64,000 nt of DNA, from contig JAERSH010000044.1 of assembly GCA_016845785.1 (NCBI GenBank), positions 148,148-212,147 of the forward strand, read 5' to 3'. This document shows, piece after piece, positions 28,331 through 38,555 of the stretch. Under the pieces are notes generated by a model, which saw only the letters and a list, made by a program, of their open reading frames with translations, did not search any database and was not told where the DNA came from. Both the position numbers and the translations under genes were made by a program. The DNA is from Fidelibacterota bacterium (GTDB taxonomy: Bacteria; Fidelibacterota; Marinisomatia; Marinisomatales; TCS55). Numbering within the stretch: the stretch's first letter is position 1; every line of letters begins with the position of its first letter.

Positions 28331-29206
28331 TCAGAGAGACCGTTCTGCGGCCTCTACAGTGTTTTCCACCAGCATTGCAATGGTCATGGGGCCCACACCA
28401 CCGGGGACTGGTGTGATTGCAGATGCTTTCTTCAAGAGTGATGCTTCTTCTCCATCACCAACCAGTTTATATCCTTTTTCAGAATTAACATCGACTCGAT
28501 TTATCCCCACATCTATCACCACTGCACCATCTTTAATATGGTCTCCTTGGAGGAATTCTGGAGAGCCTAAGGCAAGGATGACCACATCAGCTTGGCGTGT
28601 ATATTGGAAAATATCCTTCGTTCCAGAATGACAAATCGTAACCGTTGCATTGGTCATGGGACTTTTCATACTGGTTAAAATGGAAATGGGGCGACCCACA
28701 ATATTGCTTCGCCCGACCACAACCACATGTTTTCCGGAAAGGTCAATGTTGTAGTGAGACAAAATGCGCATTATCCCTTTGGGTGTACATGGAATGAATG
28801 TGGGCTTCCCTGCAGTCAAATTTCCCAGATTGACTGGGTGGAATCCATCCACGTCCTTTTCAGGGGTAATCGTATTTAAAATTCTATCACTGTCAATATG
28901 CTTTGGGAGGGGTAATTGGACCAAAATACCATGAAATCGATCATCTGCATTTAGGGTATTTATATGGGAAATCAGATCATTCTCAGATGTATCTGCTGGT
29001 AGTTTAATTGTTTCCGAAAATAAGCCAAGGGTAGAAAATTTTTTGGTTTTACTGTTTACGTATACTTGAGATGCGGGATCCTCTCCCACCAGAATTACAG
29101 CTAATCCCGGTATAATGCCCTTAGATTTTAGATTTTCTATACGAGAGGTAAGTCCATCATAAACAGCAGAACTGACCGTTTTACCGGATAAAATTTGTGC
29201 ATCCAT
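28331..29206 (-). CDS. folD: Methylenetetrahydrofolate dehydrogenase / cyclohydrolase
   Basis: A bifunctional enzyme interconverting 5,10-methylene-, methenyl- and 10-formyl-tetrahydrofolate. It starts at MDAQILSGK (29206), 16 bases after the zapA stop; a longer frame to 29254 would overlap zapA and add an untypical leader. YVNSKTKKFSTLGL (catalytic Lys), ILVQLPLPKHID, DVDGFHPVNLG and VVVGRSNIVGRPIS are the family motifs. 291 residues, normal. Last gene of the thrS-to-folD operon. Confidence 0.96.
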   Translation of the reverse strand: MDAQILSGKTVSSAVYDGLTSRIENLKSKGIIPGLAVILVGEDPASQVYVNSKTKKFSTLGLFSETIKLPADTSENDLISHINTLNADDRFHGILVQLPLPKHIDSDRILNTITPEKDVDGFHPVNLGNLTAGKPTFIPCTPKGIMRILSHYNIDLSGKHVVVVGRSNIVGRPISILTSMKSPMTNATVTICHSGTKDIFQYTRQADVVILALGSPEFLQGDHIKDGAVVIDVGINRVDVNSEKGYKLVGDGEEASLLKKASAITPVPGGVGPMTIAMLVENTVEAAERSL

Positions 29207-29222
29207 GGTCAGTGATTTTATT

Positions 29223-29519
29223 CTATTGCTGGATCGATTCTTCGACAATTTCAATTAATGATGAAACCTTTCGTTCCACTTCATTCTTTATCTTGTCTTG
29301 GTCTCGTTTTTCAGCAAACAATTCATCTGAAATATTCATGGCCGCAAGAATAGCCACCTTCGCTGGTACTTGAGGTGTAGCCAATTCATCCTGCACTTCC
29401 CTCATTTTTCCATCTACATATTCTGCAATATTTTTAATGTAGGTGGCATCTGCCGGTGCTTTGATTGTGTATTCTTGACCGTAGATGGTCACCTTAACGT
29501 AATTTTCACTGCTGTCCAT
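29223..29519 (-). CDS. zapA: Cell division protein ZapA
   Basis: This small protein promotes FtsZ bundling. The N-terminal beta region YVKVTIYGQEYTIKA and the helical segment VDGKMREVQDEL, KVAILAAMNISDELF match the family, with a C-terminal coiled coil. The ATG at 29519 gives 98 residues, the usual size, and avoids overlap with pheT. Position after pheT is common across bacteria. Confidence 0.9.
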   Translation of the reverse strand: MDSSENYVKVTIYGQEYTIKAPADATYIKNIAEYVDGKMREVQDELATPQVPAKVAILAAMNISDELFAEKRDQDKIKNEVERKVSSLIEIVEESIQQ

Positions 29520-29538
29520 ATGATCACTCTTGTTTATT

Positions 29539-31926
29539 CTATCGTAATTTAGCACCGAATTTATTAGAAACCACTTTGATAATTCCATCTATCACGGAAT
29601 TTACATCTTTATCTTCAAGTGTTTTAGAAGCGCTTTGAAATACAAGATTTATGGCGATTGCCTTCTGGCCTTCACCGACGGATTTATGTCGAAAAATATT
29701 AATCGGTTCAGATTGGATTAAAATGCCTCTCCCATTCTTACTAATGGTATCCATCACATCGCCTACGCGGATTGATTCATCCATAACAAAATTTAAATCC
29801 CGCTCTACCACGGGATAATTTACAATTCCTGCGTATGATGGCTGTTTATCCGCAATGGCAATCAATGCGTTTAAGTCGAACTGAAATCCATAGCATAGAT
29901 CAGTATCTAATTGCATTGTTGATGCAAATCTCGGCGAAATCATTCCAATATATCCAATTGGAGTTTTATCGACCACAATTGCAGAGCAATTTCCTAAACC
30001 ATAAGGATTTTCATCCACCAACTCATAAGATGCCTTATCAACATTCATGCGAGAAAATAAACCATCAATAGCGCCTTTAAGTACGTGGTAATCGGCTGGT
30101 TGGTCTTGTTCACGGTGAACAGATGCTTTTGTGAATTGGCCATGTACAATCCCAGCCAATTGAAATTTTTCACGAATACCTTTTAATCCAGATTCAGCCT
30201 GTTCAAATACATTTCCCCATTCGAATAACATGAGGTTGGGATGTCCGTTTTTTATATTAAAATCAACATTTTCCATTAATCCTGGAAATAAACTGGTTCG
30301 AAGCTGGCTCATTGTATCCGACAGTGGATTCATCATTTTTACCGATTCAAAATCCAAAATGGATATTTTTTCTTCCGATTGAAGGGAATTATTAAATACT
30401 TGGGTAAAGCCCAATCCAGATATAATTGATAAAATTTTTGAAAGGCCTTTATGGGGGTCAGGCTGATCACCGTTCATAATCCCCTCATAATGATATTTCG
30501 ATGGCACATTTTCATATCCAAAGAGACGGATTACTTCTTCAATAAGGTCCACTTCCCTTTCAATATCAGGCCGCCATGAAGGTGGAGTGCACTGCCATGA
30601 TTTGGATTTCCCGTTTACATCGCACCCAATCCCTTTTAATGCGCGAATAATAAAATCATCTGAAATATCACAACCGGACAGTATATCTAGTTTTTCTCGA
30701 GTCAATGTTATTTCGTTTTGGGTAATTTGCTTTGGGTATGGATCTACGATTCCGGGTACCCATTCACCACCAGCAACTTCTTCGAGGAGGCCTACAGTAC
30801 GCCAGAAAGCCTTTTCTGCTCCATTTGGATCTGCGCCCCGTTCAAATCGCTTGGAAGCGTCTGTAGACATGCCCAAAGCCTTGGCGCCTTTTCGAACTGT
30901 GGGGGGATCAAAATAAGCACTTTCAATGAGTACGGTTGTAGTCGAATCAGTTACGGCACTTTCAAGGCCACCCATGATTCCGGCTATTGCCACAGGATCC
31001 TTACCATTGGTAATGAGCAATTCATTGGAAGATACGTTCCGTTCCACCTCATCCAGTGTGGTAATTTTTTCTCCTTTTTTACCGCGACGAATTAATATTT
31101 CTTTAGACCCCAGTTGATCGTAATCAAACATGTGAGTGGGGTGGCCCATTTCCATGAGTACAAAATTGGATATATCCACAATATTATTAATGCTGCGTTG
31201 CCCCACTGATTCCAATCTGGATTTAAGCCAATTCGGTGAATCACCGACTTTTACATTTTTAACAACACCGGCAATATAACGCGGACAATCATTTTTATCT
31301 TCAATTGAAATACTAACGAACGATTCTGCTTCATTTGATTTAAATGACCGAGGAGAATAATCCGGAATTTCTAATGGCGTTTCTAATTGAATTGCCAGAT
31401 CTCGAGCCACACCTAAATGAGAAAAACAGTCGGGACGATTTGGTGTAATATCCAACTCAATTTGATCTAAATGGGAATCAATATATTTGGTAAAAGATTG
31501 TCCCGGCTTTGCCACATCATTCAATACCATAATGCCATCATGCTCTTCTGAAATACCCAATTCTCTTTCAGAGCAAATCATACCCTGGCTGACTTCTCCC
31601 CTAATTTTGGCTTTACTAATCTTGAAGTCACCGGGCAATACAGCGCCAACAGGCGCAAATGCTATTTTTTGTCCTTTATCCACATTGGGTGCACCGCAGA
31701 CGACAGGGTAAGTCTCATTGCCATCATACACTTCACAAAGACTTAATCGATCTGCATTGGGATGTTTTTTTCTTGATGTCACTTCGCCAATAATGATATC
31801 ACCCAATTTGGATGTAACTACATTCAATTCAGCTTCAAGGCCAAGCATGGTCAATTGATCGGCGATATCTTGGGTACTGCCTTCAAGGGAAATAAATGAT
31901 TTGAGCCAATCGATGGAAATTTTCAT
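29539..31926 (-). CDS. pheT: Phenylalanyl-tRNA synthetase beta subunit
   Basis: The large subunit of the tetrameric synthetase. Order: the N-terminal domain MKISIDWLKSFISLEG, the tRNA-binding OB fold (KHPNADRLSLCEVYDG), the B3/B4 editing domain (TPNRPDCFSHLGVARDLA), B5, a catalytic-like domain, and the C-terminal anticodon-binding ferredoxin fold (YPVVERDLNFVMDE). Length 795 is normal. It shares one base with pheS. Confidence 0.98.
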   Translation of the reverse strand: MKISIDWLKSFISLEGSTQDIADQLTMLGLEAELNVVTSKLGDIIIGEVTSRKKHPNADRLSLCEVYDGNETYPVVCGAPNVDKGQKIAFAPVGAVLPGDFKISKAKIRGEVSQGMICSERELGISEEHDGIMVLNDVAKPGQSFTKYIDSHLDQIELDITPNRPDCFSHLGVARDLAIQLETPLEIPDYSPRSFKSNEAESFVSISIEDKNDCPRYIAGVVKNVKVGDSPNWLKSRLESVGQRSINNIVDISNFVLMEMGHPTHMFDYDQLGSKEILIRRGKKGEKITTLDEVERNVSSNELLITNGKDPVAIAGIMGGLESAVTDSTTTVLIESAYFDPPTVRKGAKALGMSTDASKRFERGADPNGAEKAFWRTVGLLEEVAGGEWVPGIVDPYPKQITQNEITLTREKLDILSGCDISDDFIIRALKGIGCDVNGKSKSWQCTPPSWRPDIEREVDLIEEVIRLFGYENVPSKYHYEGIMNGDQPDPHKGLSKILSIISGLGFTQVFNNSLQSEEKISILDFESVKMMNPLSDTMSQLRTSLFPGLMENVDFNIKNGHPNLMLFEWGNVFEQAESGLKGIREKFQLAGIVHGQFTKASVHREQDQPADYHVLKGAIDGLFSRMNVDKASYELVDENPYGLGNCSAIVVDKTPIGYIGMISPRFASTMQLDTDLCYGFQFDLNALIAIADKQPSYAGIVNYPVVERDLNFVMDESIRVGDVMDTISKNGRGILIQSEPINIFRHKSVGEGQKAIAINLVFQSASKTLEDKDVNSVIDGIIKVVSNKFGAKLR

Positions 31927-32909
31927 TAGAATTGCTCCAAAAAGCGCATATCGCCTTGATAGAGCAGTCGAATGTCATCAATACCGTACTTCAACATACA
32001 AATCCGCTCTAAACCCATACCGAAAGCGAATCCATGCCAAATATCTGGATCCACATTAACAGATTTAAATACTTCCGGATCAACCATGCCGCAACCAAGG
32101 ATTTCGAGCCATTGCCCCCTTTGTTCACTCCAAATATCCACTTCGGCGCTGGGTTCTGTAAATGGGAAAAAACTGGGTCGGAATCGCATCTTTGTATTCG
32201 GACCAAACATCCGTTTTACAAAATATTCTAGAATCCCCTTTTGATCAGCGAATGACACATGTTTATCGACATAAATGCCTTCAACCTGATGAAAGAGACA
32301 ATAACTTTTAAAACTGATAGCCTCATTCCGATATACCCGTCCCGGTACAATATGACGCAGTGGCGGTTCTTGTTCTTCCATCAAGTGGATTTGCACATTG
32401 GATGTATGGGTGCGAAGTACGGTTTCAGGATCAATAAAAAATGTATCCTGCATATCGCGGGCCGGATGTTCCGGCGGAAAATTCAGTGCACTAAAATTAT
32501 GAAAATCATCATCCACTTCCGGGCCATAAGCGACAGAAAAACCGACATCCATGAAAATCGATTTAATCTCATCCATGGTTTGCTGCAATGGATGGACATG
32601 ACCAATGGGAAATGCCAAACCGGGCAATGTATAATCTACATCATTTACTTCAGTTTTTCCCTTTTCGCCTGGGCTATTGGATTCAAATGCTAGGGTTAAT
32701 TCTTGTTTGAGTTCATTGAGTAATTGACCGGCCATTGGTCGATCTTTACCATCTATATCTTTCATGCCAGCGAACAATCCGGCGACGAGGCCTTTACGGC
32801 CCAAATATTTTACACGTAATGATTCAACGGATTGGTCATCCGTTGGAAAGGGATCAGAATCGGCCCGAAATGAATTCCGGACCGATTCAATTGATTCCTT
32901 CAGGATCAT
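31926..32909 (-). CDS. pheS: Phenylalanyl-tRNA synthetase alpha subunit
   Basis: The catalytic class II subunit. The N-terminal coiled coil is followed by the catalytic core: HPLQQTMDEIKSIF, ARDMQDTFFI, LRTHTSNVQIHLM, the motif 2 region HIVPGRVYRNEA and motif 3 FAFGMGLERICMLKYGIDD. 327 residues, normal. It directly abuts rplT and overlaps pheT by one base. Confidence 0.98.
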   Translation of the reverse strand: MILKESIESVRNSFRADSDPFPTDDQSVESLRVKYLGRKGLVAGLFAGMKDIDGKDRPMAGQLLNELKQELTLAFESNSPGEKGKTEVNDVDYTLPGLAFPIGHVHPLQQTMDEIKSIFMDVGFSVAYGPEVDDDFHNFSALNFPPEHPARDMQDTFFIDPETVLRTHTSNVQIHLMEEQEPPLRHIVPGRVYRNEAISFKSYCLFHQVEGIYVDKHVSFADQKGILEYFVKRMFGPNTKMRFRPSFFPFTEPSAEVDIWSEQRGQWLEILGCGMVDPEVFKSVNVDPDIWHGFAFGMGLERICMLKYGIDDIRLLYQGDMRFLEQF

Positions 32910-33257
32910 CTAGCTGTTGACAGCCTTTGCGAGCTCAGCAAAAGCATTGGGCTCATTCATGGCCATATCGGCCAAGACCTTACGGTTGAGATCAATTCCT
33001 TTTGTTTTGAGTCCGGAGATGAACTGAGAATAGGACAAGCCGTGTTGCCGCGCAGCTGCATTGATACGGATAATCCACAGACGGCGGAACTGACGTTTCC
33101 TTTGTCTGCGGTCCCTATATGCATACAGTCCTGCCTTCTCTACTGCATCTTTAGCAGCTTTGAAGTTGCGGCTCCGGGCACCATAGTAGCCCTTGGCCTG
33201 CTTCACTATTTTGCGATGTCGTCTGTGCCGTGGCACAGAACTATTTGCTCTAGGCAT
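32910..33257 (-). CDS. rplT: 50S ribosomal protein L20
   Basis: An early 23S rRNA binding assembly protein of 115 residues. [20 protein letters not shown] and [20 protein letters not shown] are the family signature. In other bacteria L20 represses its own infC-rpmI-rplT operon by binding the leader; the same gene order here makes that possible, but I saw no clear L20-binding structure. Confidence 0.98.
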   Translation of the reverse strand: MPRANSSVPRHRRHRKIVKQAKGYYGARSRNFKAAKDAVEKAGLYAYRDRRQRKRQFRRLWIIRINAAARQHGLSYSQFISGLKTKGIDLNRKVLADMAMNEPNAFAELAKAVNS

Positions 33258-33273
33258 ATGTCTATACTCCTAT

Positions 33274-33468
33274 TTATTGAGCAATCATCCGACGGACGCG
33301 CTTTTCTTCAGAACTGTCTACCAAGTCAGGTTGACGCATCTTCCGTTTTGCGCTGTTACTCCGGCGAATGAGCATGTGGCTATGGTTTGCTTTGTTTCGT
33401 CTTATTTTACCAGTACCTGTCAAACGAAATCGTTTGGCGGCACTGCGTCTTGTTTTCTGCTTAGGCAT
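33274..33468 (-). CDS. rpmI: 50S ribosomal protein L35
   Basis: 64 residues, with MPKQKTRRSAAKRFRLTGTG and RRNKANHSHMLIRRS, typical of L35. It lies between infC and rplT in the conserved order. Confidence 0.98.
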   Translation of the reverse strand: MPKQKTRRSAAKRFRLTGTGKIRRNKANHSHMLIRRSNSAKRKMRQPDLVDSSEEKRVRRMIAQ

Positions 33469-33478
33469 TGACTTTCTC

Positions 33479-33991
33479 CTATTTACCAGTCAAAACGATC
33501 GTCTGACGACGACCTTCCAAGTCTCCTTGCTTTTCTACGACGGCCAAGTCGGAAAGCATTTCAATCACGCGATTTAATACATCCAAACCCAAATCGGTTC
33601 TGGATAATTCTCTACCGCGATACATGAGTGTCACTTTTAATTTGCACCCATCAGATAAAAATTTTCTACCTCGGTTTACTTTGGTCTCCAAATCGTGATC
33701 ATCAATTCTGGGACGAACGCGGATCTCTTTAATTTTAACCACATGTTGTTTCTTTTTGCTCGCTTGTGCTTTTTTCTTCTCTTCGTACTTTAATTTACCG
33801 TAATTAAGAATTTTTGCCACAGGCGGCTTGGCATTTGGGGCCACTTCGATGAGATCTTGTCCCACATCCTTGGCTCTGGCAATGGCATCTTCCAAGGACA
33901 TGACACCTAACTGTTCTCCTGATTCTGAAATCAGCCGTACTTCTGAAGCACGGATTTTTTCATTGACTCTGATTTTATTGACTTTCGCGAT
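33479..33991 (-). CDS. infC: Translation initiation factor IF-3, starting at AUC
   Basis: It discriminates initiator tRNA and start codons on the 30S subunit. No ATG, GTG or TTG lies at the proper N-terminus. The IF-3 sequence IRVNEKIRASEVRLISE is encoded upstream of the first ATG (33901), and the frame stays open to 34010. An ATC codon at 33989-33991 stands eight bases after AAAAGGAG (34000-34007). Starting there gives IAKVNKIRVNEKIR and 170 residues, a normal IF-3 length. IF-3 genes in other bacteria start at AUU for autoregulation, so AUC fits the pattern. The start overlaps the thrS 3' end by 17 bases. Confidence 0.93.
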   Translation of the reverse strand: MAKVNKIRVNEKIRASEVRLISESGEQLGVMSLEDAIARAKDVGQDLIEVAPNAKPPVAKILNYGKLKYEEKKKAQASKKKQHVVKIKEIRVRPRIDDHDLETKVNRGRKFLSDGCKLKVTLMYRGRELSRTDLGLDVLNRVIEMLSDLAVVEKQGDLEGRRQTIVLTGK

Positions 33992-35930
33992 GGGGTTGAC
34001 TCCTTTTGTTTACTTCGGATATTAGGCTCGATAATAGATCATCCACAGACATAGTGCCTTGATCACCTAAAAATCGACGGCGCACTGAAACGGTATTTTC
34101 ATTCGCCTCCTTCTCGCCAACTATCATCATGACAGGAATTTTACTTAATTCTGCCTGACGAATTTTTGCGCCTATTTTTTCAGGACGATCGTCTAATGAG
34201 ACGCGTAATCCTCCTGCTTTAAATTTTGCTTGTAGAGATTGGGCATACCCATGTGCTTTCTCTGAAATAGGTAAAATGACCGCTTGTTTTGGGGCCAGCC
34301 ACAGTGGAAAATCGCCACCATAATGTTCAATTAAAAATCCAATGAACCGTTCGTGCGTACTTAATGGTGCGCGATGAATGCATAATGGTGTCTGTTCCGT
34401 GCCCTTTTCATCCGTATATGTGAGGTCGAATCGTTTGGGAATTGCAAAATCGACTTGGTTCGTTGCCAAAGTGAATTCTTTACCAATGGCACTCCAAACT
34501 TGCACATCCACCTTCGGACCGTAAAATGCTGCTTCTCCCGGAATTTCTACGTAGGGAATATTCCCCTCCTTCAGGGCATTTCGAACTGCTTCTTCTGTTT
34601 CAATCCACAGTTCCGGCTCATCAATATATTTTTTACCTAAATCTGCTGGATCATGTAAGCTGAGACGCATCTCATATTTTTCAATCCCAAATATATCAAA
34701 ATATTCTAGATACATTTTACACACATCCAGAAATTCTCTGTTGAAATCTTCAGGAGAGCAGTAAATATGGGCATCATTCATTTGCATACTTCGGACGCGC
34801 ATAAGGCCAAATAATTGACCGGATTTTTCATAACGGTAGCATGTGCCGTATTCCGCAATCCGAAATGGAAGATCACGATAGCTCTTTGGAGATGCATCAT
34901 AAATTTTATGATGATGAGGACAATTCATTGGTTTTACATAATATTCAGTCCCATCCACATCCATGGCCGGATACATGGCATCTTTATACAAATCCAAATG
35001 GCCGGATTTTTTGTACAAATCCCCTTTGGTTAAATGGGGTGATCGTACTTGATGGTATCCATGATTGGATTCGGTCTCTTTCGCTAACTTTTCTAATTCG
35101 TCAATAATAACACCACCGTTGGGCAGCCATAATGGTAGGCCGGGACCCACTTCATCATCAAATGTATATATCTCTAATTCTTTGCCGAGTTTGCGGTGAT
35201 CACGCTTTTTTGCTTCCTCTAAGAAGTGTAAATATTCTTTTAATCCATCTTTAGATGAAAATACAGTACCATAAATCCGCTGAAGCATTTTATTGCTTTC
35301 ATCCCCTCGCCAATATGCACCGGATGTACTCAATAGTTTGAAATGTTTTATTTTACCTGTGGATGGAACGTGGGGCCCTCGACAGAGATCAATGAAATCG
35401 CCTTGTCCGTATGCAGAAATATTATCTTGGGAATCAATTTGCTCAATAATTTCAACCTTATAGTTTTCCCCCATCCCCTTAAACAATTCGATAGCTTCAT
35501 CTCGACCCAATTCTTGACGCGATACAAATAAATTATCTTTAGATAATTCCCGCATTTTATCCTCAATCTTTTCGAGATCATCATCTGTAAATGTGCCATC
35601 AATATCGAAATCATAATAAAAACGATTTTCAATAGCCGGACCAATAGTCACTTGCGCATCTGGCCATAGTGATTTAACCGCTTGTGCCATCAAGTGGGCC
35701 GTACTGTGGAGCAATACTTCGTGACCTTCATCAGAACTACCTGTGTGTAAACTTAAATCTGCATCCTCCATGATGGGAACAGTTGCATCAGTAAATTGAC
35801 CATTAATCGTTGCTGCTACCGTATCCTTGGCCAAACGAGGACCGATACTCTCAGCCACATCAAGGGGCGTTATACCTGCATCGAATATTCGTGTAGATTG
35901 GTCTGGTAATGTGATCGTGATTTGAGGCAT
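33975..35930 (-). CDS. thrS: Threonyl-tRNA synthetase
   Basis: A class II synthetase of 651 residues. Order: TGS domain (1-60), the editing domain with HSTAHLMAQAVKSLWP, the catalytic core with zinc ligands in YVKPMNCPHHHKIY and later CIHRAPLSTHERF, FRIAEYGTCYRYEKSG as motif 2, and the C-terminal anticodon-binding domain (PISEKAHGYAQSLQ). It opens the thrS-infC-rpmI-rplT-pheS-pheT-zapA-folD operon; infC starts inside its 3' end. Confidence 0.98.
   Translation of the reverse strand: MPQITITLPDQSTRIFDAGITPLDVAESIGPRLAKDTVAATINGQFTDATVPIMEDADLSLHTGSSDEGHEVLLHSTAHLMAQAVKSLWPDAQVTIGPAIENRFYYDFDIDGTFTDDDLEKIEDKMRELSKDNLFVSRQELGRDEAIELFKGMGENYKVEIIEQIDSQDNISAYGQGDFIDLCRGPHVPSTGKIKHFKLLSTSGAYWRGDESNKMLQRIYGTVFSSKDGLKEYLHFLEEAKKRDHRKLGKELEIYTFDDEVGPGLPLWLPNGGVIIDELEKLAKETESNHGYHQVRSPHLTKGDLYKKSGHLDLYKDAMYPAMDVDGTEYYVKPMNCPHHHKIYDASPKSYRDLPFRIAEYGTCYRYEKSGQLFGLMRVRSMQMNDAHIYCSPEDFNREFLDVCKMYLEYFDIFGIEKYEMRLSLHDPADLGKKYIDEPELWIETEEAVRNALKEGNIPYVEIPGEAAFYGPKVDVQVWSAIGKEFTLATNQVDFAIPKRFDLTYTDEKGTEQTPLCIHRAPLSTHERFIGFLIEHYGGDFPLWLAPKQAVILPISEKAHGYAQSLQAKFKAGGLRVSLDDRPEKIGAKIRQAELSKIPVMMIVGEKEANENTVSVRRRFLGDQGTMSVDDLLSSLISEVNKRSQPHRESQ
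34000..34007 (-). promoter_or_regulatory. Ribosome binding site that fixes the infC start
   Basis: AAAAGGAG on the minus strand, inside the thrS coding region, eight bases before the ATC codon at 33991. No comparable site precedes the later ATC (33973) or the ATG at 33901. Confidence 0.8.
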
Positions 35931-36279
<349 letters not shown>

Positions 36280-37929
36280 TTAATTATTTATGGAATCTGA
36301 AGGCGATAAGGCGATAGCATAGGCATGATCATCGGCGATCATTCCCAAAGCGGTTTTTACGATTTTATCATCTTTTAGTGCTTGTTTCAGACGACCTTCC
36401 GGGCCATCCATTAATCCGGCGAACTCTAGAAGGAGTATTTGTTTTATATCATCTGATTCAATATTTACCCTAGACTTTTCTTGAGATGTATAAAACGCTT
36501 TTAGCGATTCAAGGGCAGATTGAGCCGTTTGATCTGTTGAATCCAAATGAGCTATTTTATCCGATAGGTCGTTCAGCTCTTTTTCCCCTGGGAGCGCAAC
36601 GCTATCCTTATTGTCGATGAATGTATTGAATTTATCCAATAACTTATCATCGTTGAGTACGGCATCGAAATCTGAGTAGTTATGTTTATTCTCTTGGGCA
36701 AATGCATAAAAATATCCACTGCGCCAGTATTGAGTCGTAAGGATATCCATGAGCTCAGGTGTTACCACGGAATCCGGTGTAATGCCGCCATTTCCCAAAA
36801 CAGTCCGCCCACCCATTGTCGTAAAGACTGAATCCTCTTCAGTTTGATTCATAATATATTTATCATCGATATAATCTCGTCTTTGAATGAATCGACCACT
36901 GGGTACATAATATCTGGCTGTGGTGACGGTAATGGCGCGTTTATCATCGATGGGATAAGCCGTTTGAACCAATCCTTTACCAAAAGATTTTTGACCAATC
37001 ACAACACCACGATCTAAATCCTGAACCGTGCCCGCAACTATTTCACTGGCAGAAGCACTCCCTTGGTTAATCAAAATGGCAATTTTCACATCAGATGGTA
37101 CCAATGGCTTCCTTCGAGAATAAAATGTGCGATTTGCATCCTTAATCCTGCCTTTTGTGGAGAGTAATGGTTGATTCTTTTCAATGATCATATCCAAAAG
37201 TGCAACGGCAGATGCCATTAAACCGCCGGGATTATCCCGAAGATCGATAATAATTTCACTGGCATCATCAGATAATAATTCACCAAGCGCGTTGGCCATT
37301 TCATTGGGTGTATTTCTGGAGAATCGATTGAGCCGTACGTATCCCGTTGATGGAGATAACATACCAGCATAGGTCACATCTTTTACAATAATATTTGAAC
37401 GAATCAGATTGAATTCAATAGGATCATCCTCTCCAAAACGCTTCACGGTTAATTTAACTTTGGTGCCCTTCTCTCCCCTTATCCTTGCGGCCGCATCATT
37501 AAATGATAGAGATTTCACTTCTTCTTCATCGACTTTAAGAATGATATCGCCACTAACAATACCCGCTTTTTTAGCAGGCCCCCCATCCATTGGGGCAACT
37601 ACAGACATGGTTTTATTCCGATATCCCAGTTGGATGCCTACGCCACCATATTTTCCTTTACTGAGGACATTGACCCGGTGCTGTTCATCTTCAACCATAA
37701 ATGAAGTATATGGATCTAGATTTTGGGTAATGCTGTTGATGCTGGCTTTGGTGAATGCTTCAGGATCCAATTCATGCAGATAGGTAGAAAAAATTTGATT
37801 ATATACTTGATTAATCAATCGTTGTGATTCACCCACCTGTCGGTAAAAACTGGATTGGGTTACAGCGAGAGAAATGGCGCCGGTAATGATAACAACCGTT
37901 AATATTAATTTGATGAAATATTTTTTCAT
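36280..37929 (-). CDS. S41-family C-terminal processing peptidase
   Basis: A 549-residue periplasmic serine protease of the CtpA/Prc type. One N-terminal membrane or signal segment (5-25) precedes a short helical domain, the PDZ domain (about 85-165, GKYGGVGIQLGYRN) and the protease core. The catalytic Ser is in INQGSASASEIVAGTVQD and the Lys in GQKSFGKGLVQTAYP. A long C-terminal helical region follows. Such enzymes trim C-termini of exported or cell-wall proteins. It overlaps tmk by four bases. Confidence 0.93.
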   Translation of the reverse strand: MKKYFIKLILTVVIITGAISLAVTQSSFYRQVGESQRLINQVYNQIFSTYLHELDPEAFTKASINSITQNLDPYTSFMVEDEQHRVNVLSKGKYGGVGIQLGYRNKTMSVVAPMDGGPAKKAGIVSGDIILKVDEEEVKSLSFNDAAARIRGEKGTKVKLTVKRFGEDDPIEFNLIRSNIIVKDVTYAGMLSPSTGYVRLNRFSRNTPNEMANALGELLSDDASEIIIDLRDNPGGLMASAVALLDMIIEKNQPLLSTKGRIKDANRTFYSRRKPLVPSDVKIAILINQGSASASEIVAGTVQDLDRGVVIGQKSFGKGLVQTAYPIDDKRAITVTTARYYVPSGRFIQRRDYIDDKYIMNQTEEDSVFTTMGGRTVLGNGGITPDSVVTPELMDILTTQYWRSGYFYAFAQENKHNYSDFDAVLNDDKLLDKFNTFIDNKDSVALPGEKELNDLSDKIAHLDSTDQTAQSALESLKAFYTSQEKSRVNIESDDIKQILLLEFAGLMDGPEGRLKQALKDDKIVKTALGMIADDHAYAIALSPSDSINN

Positions 37930-38555
37930 GAGAATAATTGTCTCCGTCTCAATTCTGTGAGGATAGTGCCATGAATATTATCAATGGATTCATGACCGTC
38001 TAGAACCACAAACCGTTCCTGAAATCGATTGGCTAATTCTAAATAGGCATTTCTGACACGCATTTGCAATTCGATGCCTGCCCGTTCAATACGATCCGGC
38101 TCTTGACTTTTTCTACGTGCCGCTTCTTCCGGCAATACATCTACGAAGAATGTGACATTCGGTTCCAACGCATAGGTGGCAAACTGATTTAATTTGATTA
38201 ACCATTCTAAATCAAGTTTTCTACCGCCGCCCTGATAAGCTAATGTGGAATCATAATAACGATCGGCAATCACATTTTTTCCTTGATTCAAATTGGGCAA
38301 AATCACTTCGTAAGTGAGTTGCGCTCGACTGCCTGTCATGAGCAAGGTTTCGGTTCGATCACATATATCAGCCAAATGTCGGTGGAGTAAAATATCCCTG
38401 ATTTCTTCAGAAATGGTTGTGCCGCCCGGCTCCCGTACTAAAATGGTTTTGCGCTGATTATTATTTAGCGCTTCTACAAGCAGTTTTACCTGCGTGCTTT
38501 TTCCGCACCCATCAATACCTTCAAATGTAATAAAGGTGCCTTTAGAAGTAGACAT
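37926..38555 (-). CDS. tmk: Thymidylate kinase
   Basis: It phosphorylates dTMP to dTDP. The P-loop is FITFEGIDGCGKSTQVK, then LVREPGGTTISEEIRDILL, DRYYDSTLAYQGGGR and the LID segment with RRKSQEPDRIE. I prefer the ATG at 38555 (209 residues) because AAGGA lies eight bases upstream; a start at 38564 or 38573 is possible. It overlaps rsmI by 14 bases. Confidence 0.95.
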   Translation of the reverse strand: MSTSKGTFITFEGIDGCGKSTQVKLLVEALNNNQRKTILVREPGGTTISEEIRDILLHRHLADICDRTETLLMTGSRAQLTYEVILPNLNQGKNVIADRYYDSTLAYQGGGRKLDLEWLIKLNQFATYALEPNVTFFVDVLPEEAARRKSQEPDRIERAGIELQMRVRNAYLELANRFQERFVVLDGHESIDNIHGTILTELRRRQLFS

